Numbered from the stretch's first letter, positions 15,035 to 21,622 are shown. The stretch is DNA of 22,355 bases from JBBSJV01 sp038256935 (GCA_038256935.1 JBBSJV010000011.1:1-22355); one strand, 5' to 3'. A program made the numbers and translations. Notes: generated by a model not told the origin, from the sequence alone.

Positions 15035-15226
15035 TTAAACTGCAAATTTGGTTAAGACCTTTTTGCCTCTATAATATCCACAGTTAAAACAAACACAGTG
15101 AGGCATTACCCTTGTTGAGCAGTTAGAGCATTTTGCTAATTGCAATAGCGTGACTTGTCCATGCCCTGGAGCTCCTCTTCGGTTATTTCTTCGTCTTTTG
15201 GTTAATCGTTTCTTAGGTACGGCCAT
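15035..15226 (-). CDS. rpmF: Ribosomal protein bL32
   Basis: A 63-residue large-subunit protein. It opens with MAVPKKRLTKRRRNNRR, the family signature, and carries a zinc ribbon with two Cys pairs (CSNC and CFNC, plus a neighbouring Cys in PHCVC). It ends GKKVLTK, also typical. The stop codon abuts the ATG of the nusB-like gene. Confidence 0.96.
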   Translation of the reverse strand: MAVPKKRLTKRRRNNRRGAPGHGQVTLLQLAKCSNCSTRVMPHCVCFNCGYYRGKKVLTKFAV

Positions 15227-15239
15227 ATTAATTTAATTC

Positions 15240-15848
15240 TTAAATGAAATTTTCATTTTTATCAAGTTTTTGTAACTGAATCACTTTTGTAGAAGACAAA
15301 TCATCGTGCCAAGTGGTCTGGGATTGGCTAAATAAAGCCTTGGAGCTCTCAATAAAGATAAAGAGCTGCATAAGGTAAGCTACTTGAGCTAAGGCTGGAA
15401 TAAACGGTGAAAAAGTAAAGAAAATAAATAATATAAAGAATATTTCTCTCACAAAAAGCTGCAATAGAATCAGGCTATCTTGTCCTTGATTTATTATTTT
15501 TAACTTGAATAATAACTTGGCAGGTGTGGCTCTAAATAAAAACTTTGGCAGGATTACAAAGTAGGCAATGTAAACTAATGTAGAAATGGTTGGAATAGAC
15601 CATAAAAGAATTTTAAAGTTGGTCCCCAGGTTTAAACACTCTGGAGAAGTAATATTTGCGTAGCATGCTTGAAAATACTGCTGAGACTGCTCTAGACTGA
15701 TTCCAAGTCCTGAAGTTAGTAATATAGAAATTATTGAAATCAGTAATATGTTGATAAACAGATAGATAAAAAAATCGATTATCCTAACAACAAAACGCAG
15801 CCAATAATTGGCTGGTCTAATCAAAAGTTGGGTTCTTTCTTCTTTCAT
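15240..15848 (-). CDS. RDD-family membrane protein
   Basis: A 202-residue integral membrane protein with about four to five hydrophobic segments. The family signature is visible near the N-terminus: an Arg followed by Asp in RFVVRIIDFFIY, and later ATPAKLLFKLKI, a hallmark of RDD proteins (GxTxGKxLxGLxV). Function is generally unknown; some members are linked to ion transport or stress. It is embedded between rpmA (8 bp) and rpmF (13 bp) in the ribosomal operon, an unexpected place, so its expression should follow ribosome synthesis. Confidence 0.75.
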   Translation of the reverse strand: MKEERTQLLIRPANYWLRFVVRIIDFFIYLFINILLISIISILLTSGLGISLEQSQQYFQACYANITSPECLNLGTNFKILLWSIPTISTLVYIAYFVILPKFLFRATPAKLLFKLKIINQGQDSLILLQLFVREIFFILFIFFTFSPFIPALAQVAYLMQLFIFIESSKALFSQSQTTWHDDLSSTKVIQLQKLDKNENFI

Positions 15849-15856
15849 TGTAGTAT

Positions 15857-16132
15857 TTAAGCAACTACATCAACAAAGGTTCTGGTCTTAAGATTACCTG
15901 TAAAGACACGGACTTTCTTTTTGCGAAACTTTACGTATCCATCAACTACGGCGTATAATGTATCATCACTTCCGATTTTTACATTTTGTCCTGGGTGAAA
16001 CTTAGTACCACGTTGTCTGATGATGATGTTTCCTGACTCGGCTGGTTGATCTCCAAAGATCTTAACTCCAAGACGTTTGGCAGAGGAGTCTCTACCGTTT
16101 CTTGTGGATCCCATCGCTTTCTTATGTGCCAT
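15857..16132 (-). CDS. rpmA: Ribosomal protein bL27
   Basis: A large-subunit protein whose N-terminus reaches the peptidyl transferase centre. The 91 residues start MAHKKAMGSTRNGRDS, nearly the universal MAHKKAGGSTRNGRDS with Met in place of the first Gly, and continue with KRLGVKIFGDQ and IIIRQRGTKFHPGQNV. There is no N-terminal cleavable extension of the Firmicutes type. It follows rpsI by 33 bp rather than its usual partner rplU. Confidence 0.97.
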   Translation of the reverse strand: MAHKKAMGSTRNGRDSSAKRLGVKIFGDQPAESGNIIIRQRGTKFHPGQNVKIGSDDTLYAVVDGYVKFRKKKVRVFTGNLKTRTFVDVVA

Positions 16133-16165
16133 AATTGAATATTATATTATAATTTAAAATTTGTA

Positions 16166-16570
16166 TTAACGTTTGCTCCATTGTTCTTTCTTTCTGTTCT
16201 TGCGAAGACCTGGTCTCTTTGGAAGTACTTTTCTGATATCAGTAGTTAGCAAACCAAAGGTTCTAAGAAGAGGTCTATTACCTTCGTTTTCTTTAAGCAT
16301 GGATTTGGCTAGAGCTAATCTTGCTGCTTCAGATTGAGCAGAGATTCCACCACCATTGATAAAGAAGTCTACTCTACCTGTTGTAAGACCGATTTGAGTA
16401 CAAGCATTTAGAATAGTCTTAGCGTAGTAATCTTCAAAGTATCCGATCAACGGTTTTTTATTAACTGTAATCTCAAGCTCTTTAGAACTTGGGTAGTATT
16501 TAGCCCTTGCAGTAGCTCTTTTGCGTCTACCAACGGCGTAATGATATTTTACATCAGAAGTTTTGGTCAT
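16166..16570 (-). CDS. rpsI: Ribosomal protein uS9
   Basis: A small-subunit head protein whose C-terminal tail contacts P-site tRNA. The 134 residues show AVGRRKRATARAKYYPSS near the N-terminus, NGGGISAQSEAARLALAKSML in the middle, and a basic tail ending in SKR, the conserved end. rplM, its usual upstream partner, is absent. It is the first gene of the long operon; a near-consensus promoter puts the transcription start about 3 nt before its ATG, so the transcript is probably leaderless. Confidence 0.97.
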   Translation of the reverse strand: MTKTSDVKYHYAVGRRKRATARAKYYPSSKELEITVNKKPLIGYFEDYYAKTILNACTQIGLTTGRVDFFINGGGISAQSEAARLALAKSMLKENEGNRPLLRTFGLLTTDIRKVLPKRPGLRKNRKKEQWSKR

Positions 16571-16579
16571 TTAAATACT

Positions 16580-16608
16580 AGATAAACGGTATTTAAAACT
16601 TTTGTCAA
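16580..16608 (-). promoter_or_regulatory. Promoter of the ribosomal protein operon, near-leaderless
   Basis: On the minus strand TTGACA (16603-16608) and TTATCT (16580-16585) are exactly 17 bp apart. The predicted transcription start is near 16573, only about 3 nt before the rpsI ATG at 16570. It lies immediately beside the first copy of the palindromic repeat at 16609. Confidence 0.75.
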
Positions 16609-16662
16609 GGCCATGCGGCGAGCTAGGGTGCTAGTTTCAGAATGAAACGAAACGAAGTGGCC
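16609..16662 (+). repeat. Palindromic repeat unit, copy 1
   Basis: A 54-bp unit bounded by GGCC at both ends, with GGCGAGCTAGGGTGCTA, then the hairpin GTTTC-AGAAT-GAAAC (16634-16648), then GAAACGAAGTGGCC. Copies 2 and 3 follow downstream. It starts next to the -35 box of the ribosomal operon promoter. Confidence 0.8.
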
Positions 16663-16713
16663 TGTGATTTATTCAGGACATTTTATTCGTAGCCTCACGG
16701 CGACTGAGAGAAA

Positions 16714-16767
16714 GGCCCCGTGGCGAGCGAGGGTGCCAGTTTACGAAGTAAACGAAACGAAGTGGCC
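16714..16767 (+). repeat. Palindromic repeat unit, copy 2
   Basis: Same 54-bp layout as copy 1, with GGCC at both ends. The inner hairpin is GTTTAC-GAA-GTAAAC (16739-16753): its sequence differs from copy 1 on both arms, yet the pairing is kept. The bases between copies 1 and 2 include a CACGGCGACTGAGAGAAAGG stretch that may be a decayed further copy. Confidence 0.8.
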
Positions 16768-16817
16768 TGACTTGATCGGGACTGTTTGGTTCAAGTTTAA
16801 TTCAACTAAGAGAAGGG

Positions 16818-16858
16818 GGCCGCGGCGAGTTAGGGTGCCAGGTTCAGAATCAACCGAC
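16818..16858 (+). repeat. Palindromic repeat unit, copy 3 (partly decayed)
   Basis: Begins GGCCGCGGCGAGTTAGGGTG like the other units. The inner hairpin is GGTT/AACC (16841-16844 and 16852-16855), again with changes on both arms. The right-hand GAAGTGGCC end is missing or too changed to recognise. Confidence 0.65.
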
Positions 16859-17101
16859 CAAATGGCGATCCAACTTAACGGGTTCCCTACAAATTAAACA
16901 TTAATTTAAAAGGGTGTTCTTGATCGGGGTAGAATTTAGTCTTTGCCCCACGTTACAAGACTGAGTGTGGATTGAGAGGAATGGGAAGCATAAGAAGGGT
17001 AATTCTTATTACGCCATTTAAAACGCATTTTAAAATAATATATATTAATAGACCCCGTAACGAGTACGGGGTGACAGGGGGGGGTGAACACCTAACAAAC
17101 C
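16859..17101. other. Non-coding gap between the repeat cluster and ruvB
   Basis: No gene is supported. It holds an 8-bp-stem hairpin, ACCCCGTA-ACGAG-TACGGGGT (17052-17072), followed by a G8 run (17077-17084). The hairpin is followed by GACAGG rather than by a T-run in either direction, so it is more likely a dispersed palindrome than a standard terminator. It lies just after the stop of ruvB, where it could still slow transcription or protect the 3' end. Confidence 0.6.
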
Positions 17102-18145
17102 CTAATTTACACCCCCCAGCTTATCCAGCATCTCCCTACCCTTTATTGTAAGGGCTCTTCCCCTAGAATCTTTGTCCACATACCCACTTGCAAGCAAAAA
17201 TGGCTCGATTACAGTCTCGACTGTGTCTTCTTCTTCCCTTAGGATGGCTGATAAAGTTTTGAGTCCTAATGTATTGTTTTCAAGACTTTTAAGGTAGCGA
17301 ATGTCCATTTCCGTAAGGCCATAATCAGTAATTCCAATTTCACTTAAAAAGTCTTTTACTTGTTCTAAATTAATAGACTTTAGATCATGCACTACTTGAT
17401 AGTCTCGCAGACGCTTGAGAAAATTATTAGCAACCCTTGGCACCCCTCTACAACGCTCAGCTAAAAACTCTTTGGCTTTTTCATCTACTTTGATCTCAAG
17501 TTTTGGTTCGTTTTGAGTGATTAGCTTTACAATCTCGCCGTGATCATAAGGTTCTAGCCTAAAAATACTTGGAAATCTGTCTTGAAGAGGCTTTGAGATC
17601 TTTCCACGCATCGTAGTTGCACCAATTATGGTTAGTGGTGGTAGTGGTAGCCTGACTGGTTGAGCCCCATGACCTTTGCCCATCAATAAATCTACTTGCC
17701 CATCTTCCATAGCTGAATACATAGTTTCTTCAAGGTTAGATCGAAGCCTATGAATCTCATCAATAAAAAGAATGGTATTTGGTTGAAGATTGAGTAGTAA
17801 GCTTACAATATCACCCGCTCGTTGCAAAGTAGGAGCAGCAATTACCTTACACTCAGCTTTCATCTCATTTGCAATAACATATGCAAGGGAGGTTTTACCA
17901 AGACCAGGATTACCATAAAATAAAAGATGCTCAGGCAATTGATTGCGTTTTTTGGCTGATTCTAAGATTAATCGAAGCTGTTTTTTAAGTTTGTTTTGCC
18001 CAATAAAAGTCTCTAGATCTTGCGGCCTAAGGGGGTTATTTTCCACCTCTTCTTGAACTAAAGCCTGCATGGCAAAAGCACTATTTGAAGGTAACATTAC
18101 CTCATCTTCAGCTTCTTTAGGATTGCTTTGACTAGATTTTATCAT
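17102..18145 (-). CDS. ruvB: Holliday junction branch-migration helicase RuvB
   Basis: The AAA+ motor that drives RuvA-bound Holliday junctions during recombinational repair. The 347 residues carry LRPQDLETFIGQ at the start of the core, Walker A as YGNPGLGKTS (Pro-Pro replaced by Asn-Pro), Walker B as LFIDEIHRL, sensor 1 IGATT, the arginine-finger region PLQDRFP, the sensor 2 RGVPRVANNFLKRLRDY stretch, and the winged-helix end with GYVDKDSRGRALT. The frame extends to a TTG at 18175, but the ATG at 18145 is preferred. ruvA and ruvC are not in the window. A TATAAT box lies upstream at 18205-18210. Confidence 0.95.
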   Translation of the reverse strand: MIKSSQSNPKEAEDEVMLPSNSAFAMQALVQEEVENNPLRPQDLETFIGQNKLKKQLRLILESAKKRNQLPEHLLFYGNPGLGKTSLAYVIANEMKAECKVIAAPTLQRAGDIVSLLLNLQPNTILFIDEIHRLRSNLEETMYSAMEDGQVDLLMGKGHGAQPVRLPLPPLTIIGATTMRGKISKPLQDRFPSIFRLEPYDHGEIVKLITQNEPKLEIKVDEKAKEFLAERCRGVPRVANNFLKRLRDYQVVHDLKSINLEQVKDFLSEIGITDYGLTEMDIRYLKSLENNTLGLKTLSAILREEEDTVETVIEPFLLASGYVDKDSRGRALTIKGREMLDKLGGVN

Positions 18146-18204
18146 GATAAAAGATGTTATTTTTGAGTATGACAAAATTATTTACAAATTGGCAAACTTA
18201 AGTC

Positions 18205-18210
18205 ATTATA
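18205..18210 (-). promoter_or_regulatory. -10 box of the ruvB promoter
   Basis: A perfect TATAAT on the minus strand. No good -35 box is seen 16-18 bp upstream, where the sequence is AT-rich. Transcription would start near 18198, about 53 nt before the preferred ATG at 18145. Confidence 0.45.
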
Positions 18211-18285
18211 AACGATTTGAATATATTAAATTAAAATTTGAAGGTTAGGAAATCTATACCCTCTTAAAAGGTTTGCTTGCACGAA

Positions 18286-18389
18286 AGAGTGAACACTGTT
18301 TGAAACTCCATAGGAGTTGAGTTTGCGAGTCTTTTGAGTGTAAGTTAAGCTTTTAAGTTCGACATGAAACCAAAAAGTTCACTTGACTA
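18286..18389. other. Inverted-repeat-rich intergenic segment, possible structured leader
   Basis: Between ruvB and the rhodanese gene. It contains a perfect hairpin AACTCC-ATA-GGAGTT (18304-18318) nested inside a longer pairing of AGTGAAC (18288-18294) with GTTCACT (18377-18383), plus a TTAAGCTTTTAA stretch (18345-18356). It could be the 5' leader of the plus-strand cluster, a small RNA, or another dispersed palindrome. It fits no riboswitch class that I recognise. Confidence 0.4.
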
Positions 18390-18423
18390 AGCTGAAACTA
18401 TCAAACACAAACAAATTATTACC

Positions 18424-18900
18424 ATGTCTAAAATTTATTCTAGATTAATCCTTGGAAGCCTTGCTCTAGTGCTAATTGTGGGAGCTACTTTTGCCTACCA
18501 AAATGGAAAGAGCCTGAGTGCTGGACAAGTTCTAGGAGTCAATACCGATGATCTCTCAGAGCTTGAAAATATGACTACCTACACAAACCTTTCCCCAGCT
18601 CAACTAAACAACAAATTGACAACTGAGCCTGATGTTATAATCCTAGATGTCAGAACCCAGACCGAAAGAGAGGAGGTCGGATATATAACAGGAAGTGAAA
18701 ATATTGACTACTATGATCCTGAATTTGAAAACAAAATAAAAGCCCTAGATAAAACCCAAACCTACGTAGTTTATTGCCGGTCCGGCCAGAGAAGCATTAG
18801 AGCAGCCCAAATCATGGCTGATAACGACTTTGAAAATATTTATAACCTAGCAGGAGGGATAAATGCATGGATGGTTTCTGGGTTTGAGGTTAGTAAATAA
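18424..18900 (+). CDS. Membrane-anchored rhodanese-like sulfurtransferase
   Basis: A single-domain rhodanese of 158 residues. Residues 7-25 form a hydrophobic N-terminal signal anchor, so the domain is probably outside the cytoplasm. The rhodanese fold is marked by VIILDVRTQTEREEVGYITG (71-90) and the active-site loop CRSGQRS (118-124), with catalytic Cys118, then YNLAGGINAW near the end. Such proteins carry sulfur as a cysteine persulfide or act in thiol redox. It begins an apparent operon; the next gene starts 6 bp after its stop. Its functional link with the nucleotide genes is unclear and may be only co-transcription. Confidence 0.88.
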   Translation: MSKIYSRLILGSLALVLIVGATFAYQNGKSLSAGQVLGVNTDDLSELENMTTYTNLSPAQLNNKLTTEPDVIILDVRTQTEREEVGYITGSENIDYYDPEFENKIKALDKTQTYVVYCRSGQRSIRAAQIMADNDFENIYNLAGGINAWMVSGFEVSK

Positions 18901-18906
18901 AATATT

Positions 18907-19290
18907 ATGAAAAAATTATATATTGGACACTCATTAAATTACGCTACAGAAGAATTTAAAGCAGAGATGAAAGCTTTTAAGCAAGATCTAAAAAAATATT
19001 TTGAAATTCTAGATTTTATTGGCCTTGGTGATCACCCAGCAGAGCTTGTCTATAAATTTGATCGAGGACAGGTTTTGAAGTCTGATATGTTTCTTGCATT
19101 TGCAGATGAAGTCTCAACTGGTCTTGGAATAGAAATTGGAATTGCCTTGGAAAATAAGAAAAAATTAATTATCGCCCATAAGAAGGGTTTAAAAATATCA
19201 AAGATGGTTTTGGGAATTCCAAAAAATCAAGCCACTTTTGTTGAATATGAGCATTTGGATGAAGTTGAAAAAGTTTTACAATCAGTTTAA
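18907..19290 (+). CDS. Nucleoside 2-deoxyribosyltransferase-like protein (copy 1)
   Basis: A 127-residue protein with the compact Rossmann-like pattern of the nucleoside 2-deoxyribosyltransferase / DNPH1 superfamily. It opens KKLYIGHSLNYA and has DMFLAFADEVSTGLGIEIGIALENKKKLII (about 79-108), where STGxGxExGxA carries the family's catalytic Glu. Members either swap bases between deoxynucleosides or hydrolyse the N-glycosidic bond of (deoxy)nucleoside 5'-monophosphates. Which reaction applies here cannot be decided. It is followed after 10 bp by the dCMP-deaminase-like gene, which supports a role in deoxynucleotide metabolism. A second family member is encoded at 21201-21572. Confidence 0.7.
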   Translation: MKKLYIGHSLNYATEEFKAEMKAFKQDLKKYFEILDFIGLGDHPAELVYKFDRGQVLKSDMFLAFADEVSTGLGIEIGIALENKKKLIIAHKKGLKISKMVLGIPKNQATFVEYEHLDEVEKVLQSV

Positions 19291-19300
19291 AATATTTAAA

Positions 19301-19915
19301 ATGACAGAATTTGTTAATGAAAATACAAAAATAGAAGTCAGAGAATTCAAAGGCGCTAAAATTTGTTATTTCGAGTCAAACAGCGGGGTTATTGATTACA
19401 AAAATGTAGATTTGACTAACGGTGTGGTTTTTGAAAAAAATAAATCTGGATCAAATTTACAAGAAATATGGATAGTTTTACCCTATAAATCACAGGCATT
19501 TGAAATCGATTATATAGATAATCCATATTTTGAGTCTGCAAAGCAATTTAGCATCACAAATTCATTAGATAAAAACATGCCCAACGCATCGTTATTAGTT
19601 AAAGATAGTACTATAATTGGTAAAGCAGCAAATGGATCAAAATATCATGAAGAAAATGATTGTGTAAGAGTTTCGAGAGGTATTCCTACAGGTCAAGGCT
19701 ATGAACTCTGCCCTGGTTGTAGCCCTGTTAATCATTCAGAGTCAAAGGCAGTGACTAATGTGCTAGCTAGTGGTCAAGATACAATTGGTGGAGAGATATA
19801 TTTATATGGGCATTGGTGGTGCTGCCAACCTTGCAGTGAGGCCATGGAAAAATCGGGTGTCTCTAAGGTTCATTTGTCTAAAAGCTGGGTTAAACAATTT
19901 TTGCAGATTGATTAA
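19301..19915 (+). CDS. dCMP/cytidine-deaminase-like protein with an extra N-terminal domain
   Basis: A 204-residue protein. The C-terminal half (about 106-200) resembles dCMP deaminase: CVRVSRGIPTGQGYELC mirrors the family's CxRxxxxIPSGxxYExC, then NHSESKAV gives the zinc-ligand His145 and proton-shuttle Glu147, and CCQPCSEAM (174-182) gives the paired cysteines. The proline usually before the first Cys of PCxxC is a Cys here. The reaction would be dCMP (or a 5-substituted dCMP) to dUMP with release of ammonia. Residues 1-105 show no family that I know. The frame opens upstream at 19238 inside the previous gene; the ATG at 19301 is preferred. Its position three genes from thyA-like and folA fits dTMP supply. 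Confidence 0.7.
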   Translation: MTEFVNENTKIEVREFKGAKICYFESNSGVIDYKNVDLTNGVVFEKNKSGSNLQEIWIVLPYKSQAFEIDYIDNPYFESAKQFSITNSLDKNMPNASLLVKDSTIIGKAANGSKYHEENDCVRVSRGIPTGQGYELCPGCSPVNHSESKAVTNVLASGQDTIGGEIYLYGHWWCCQPCSEAMEKSGVSKVHLSKSWVKQFLQID

Positions 19916-19956
19916 TTTTGACTTAATGAATTATTTCACCAATTAAATCTATTGCT

Positions 19957-20385
19957 ATGGCAGTTACAGTTGATATCAAGATAAAACCCACTTACGATCT
20001 CCAGCATTTTGATCTCAAGTACTTTGATAACGAGAATCAGATCTGTTATTTTCAATCCAAAGAAGTCTTTAAATTTGATAAAGTGTATGGAATGTTAAAT
20101 AATCGAAGCCGCGTAACTAGAATAAATAAAAGTGAAAGCACCTTAATAGAACAAATCATTTCAGCTACAATCGATGCTGGATACAATGGCAAACTTGCCT
20201 GGAAGACAAAACTTACCAAAAGAGGAATTATTGTGTTAAATGAAATTGAGAGAAGTGGTAATTATGAAGACCTAAAGTTATTTACAGATTGCCAACAAAT
20301 CCATTTATTCCCCTACCCATTTAATAATTATTACGATGGGACCAACCAAACTGAGCTAGAAGCTGATGTAATATTTACTGTTTAA
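19957..20385 (+). CDS. dUTPase / dCTP-deaminase-fold protein
   Basis: A 142-residue protein. The stretch VYGMLNNRSRVTRI (43-56) resembles the family motif with RSS/RSG and a downstream Arg, ATIDAGYNGKL (70-80) matches the IDxGYxG motif that holds the nucleotide, and LKLFTDCQQIHLFPY (106-120) matches the final GxxIAQLxxxP-like strand. Asp73 would be the catalytic water-binding Asp of dUTPases. The Glu needed by dCTP deaminases is Lys83 in my alignment, which favours dUTPase-like hydrolysis of dUTP to dUMP, or a diverged role. The Gly-rich C-terminal motif V of trimeric dUTPases is not seen. The stop is one base before the next ATG, implying coupled translation. Confidence 0.55.
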   Translation: MAVTVDIKIKPTYDLQHFDLKYFDNENQICYFQSKEVFKFDKVYGMLNNRSRVTRINKSESTLIEQIISATIDAGYNGKLAWKTKLTKRGIIVLNEIERSGNYEDLKLFTDCQQIHLFPYPFNNYYDGTNQTELEADVIFTV

Positions 20386-20386
20386 T

Positions 20387-21214
20387 ATGACTACTTTTGA
20401 TCTAGAATACAAAAAATTGCTTTTCCAAGTCTATAATCAAGGCTTTGAGGAAATGAATCAAAGGACAGGTCTCAAAACCAAGATTTTACTTGGGGCAGAT
20501 TTGAATCTGGATATGAAAAATTTTCCACTTTTAACATTAAGAAAGATTCCCACTCAACTATTTGTTGCTGAACAAATCTGGTATCTTCAGGGTGAGAAGG
20601 ATTTGGTTTTTTTCCAGAATTTTTCAAAGGCTTGGAATATGTTTGCTGAAGATGATAACACAGTTGATTCCTCTTACGGTTACAGGTGGAGAAATTTCTT
20701 TCATAGAGACCAAGTTCAATCTTTGATAAATATGTTTGAGAAAGACCCTTCTTCACGTCAAGGTGTGGTAGTAACCTGGGATCCTAATACAGACGGTTTA
20801 GACGGTGAGGCCAAGAAAAATGTACCCTGTGTTCCAATTTGGATAGCAAATGTAGTAAATGGAAAATTAAATTTTCATGTAATCTTTAGATCCAATGATA
20901 TTATTTTGGGATTACCTCATGATGTGGCTGGTTTTGCTTTATTATTAAATATTTTAGCTCAAAGATTAAATTTGGAACCAGGGCATCTTCACTATAGTAT
21001 ATCCCACCTTCATATCTATGAAAACCAGTACAAGCATTGTGAAGAGATTTTAGCTAGATTTAACCCGCATACTGAAATAAAGCTAAATCTGCCAGAAAAT
21101 ACTTTTCAAAGAGCTATGGATAAAGACCTATCTGTTGTTACAGAAATCATTTCAAATTTTGACTACCAATATAATCCTTTAGGATCTTTAGGAAAAATAC
21201 CTATTGCTTTGTAG
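20387..21214 (+). CDS. Thymidylate synthase-family protein with Asp at the dUMP-selecting position
   Basis: A methylene-tetrahydrofolate-dependent pyrimidine nucleotide C5-methylase or hydroxymethylase. Of the TS active site, Arg26, YGxxWR (97-102), Arg124, catalytic Cys148 (NVPCVP), RSND (168-171), LGLP, HxY (209-211) and a C-terminal PIAL are conserved. Asp179, in GLPHDVAGFALL, stands where thymidylate synthases have the Asn that reads the uracil edge (Asn177 in E. coli). Asp there is typical of dCMP hydroxymethylases such as T4 gp42, and changing Asn to Asp in L. casei TS shifts preference to dCMP. The second phosphate-binding Arg is Gln125. The neighbouring folA favours a dihydrofolate-producing methylase, so annotation as plain thyA is likely but should carry this warning. 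Confidence 0.85.
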   Translation: MTTFDLEYKKLLFQVYNQGFEEMNQRTGLKTKILLGADLNLDMKNFPLLTLRKIPTQLFVAEQIWYLQGEKDLVFFQNFSKAWNMFAEDDNTVDSSYGYRWRNFFHRDQVQSLINMFEKDPSSRQGVVVTWDPNTDGLDGEAKKNVPCVPIWIANVVNGKLNFHVIFRSNDIILGLPHDVAGFALLLNILAQRLNLEPGHLHYSISHLHIYENQYKHCEEILARFNPHTEIKLNLPENTFQRAMDKDLSVVTEIISNFDYQYNPLGSLGKIPIAL

Positions 21215-21572
21215 TTTTGATAAGTCTTGATTTTACTTGGTCGATTAGATCAGCTGTATCTTTATACCTGATTATATTTGTAAACATTTCTTCTACACTA
21301 CTAGATAATTTTACATCTTCTTTTGCTAGTAAAATAACAGGGGTGCTTGTCATATCGGCGTAACCAAATTCAATTCCTTGACCGGTGGATGGATATGAAA
21401 CTTCAGCTAAAATATATTCAATTTGCTTATTAATAAGCATCTCTTTTATTGGGTATATATTTGATGTTAACTGGTGAGGTAAAATAATCTGATTAGCATC
21501 AAAAATCTCTAGTAAGGGCTTATATAGTTCATTTCGAAAATCAAAATATCTACTATGAGAAACGTAAATCAT
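21201..21572 (-). CDS. Nucleoside 2-deoxyribosyltransferase-like protein (copy 2)
   Basis: A 123-residue protein. It starts MIYVSHSRYFDF and contains ILAEVSYPSTGQGIEFGYAD, the family signature in which AEVSxPSxGxGxE presents the catalytic Glu. It is related in fold to the protein at 18907 but clearly different in sequence. The frame extends to 21617, which would overlap folA; the ATG at 21572 is preferred. It is convergent with the TS-family gene, their 3' ends overlapping by 14 bp, and divergent from folA. A base-exchange or nucleotide N-glycosidase (DNPH1/MilB-like) function is the likely range; substrate unknown. Confidence 0.65.
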   Translation of the reverse strand: MIYVSHSRYFDFRNELYKPLLEIFDANQIILPHQLTSNIYPIKEMLINKQIEYILAEVSYPSTGQGIEFGYADMTSTPVILLAKEDVKLSSSVEEMFTNIIRYKDTADLIDQVKSRLIKTTKQ

Positions 21573-21588
21573 AAAGTATGATAACTTG

Positions 21589-21617
21589 TTTAAATTTTTA
21601 AATAAGTGTATTGTCAA
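21589..21617 (-). promoter_or_regulatory. Promoter of the second deoxyribosyltransferase-like gene
   Basis: On the minus strand TTGACA (21612-21617) and TTTAAA (21589-21594) are 17 bp apart. Transcription would start near 21582, about 10 nt before the ATG at 21572. The -35 box overlaps a TTG that would be an alternative folA start. Confidence 0.5.
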
Positions 21618-21622
21618 AATAT

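Noticed and set aside
16609..16858. CRISPR array
   Set aside because: Only three diverged units with long unequal spacing, internal hairpin variation and no cas genes nearby.
16664..16897. Open frame of 77 codons on the plus strand
   Set aside because: It is produced by the palindromic repeat: its protein contains two related stretches that simply translate repeat copies 2 and 3.
18241..18275. Possible preQ1-I riboswitch (AAGGTT...ACCCTCTTAAAAGG)
   Set aside because: Only about four base pairs with a wobble form the stem, and the loop does not match the conserved core, so the resemblance is superficial.
18356..18370. GTTCGA resembling a tRNA or tmRNA T-loop
   Set aside because: No acceptor stem, anticodon arm or CCA-adjacent pairing can be built around it.
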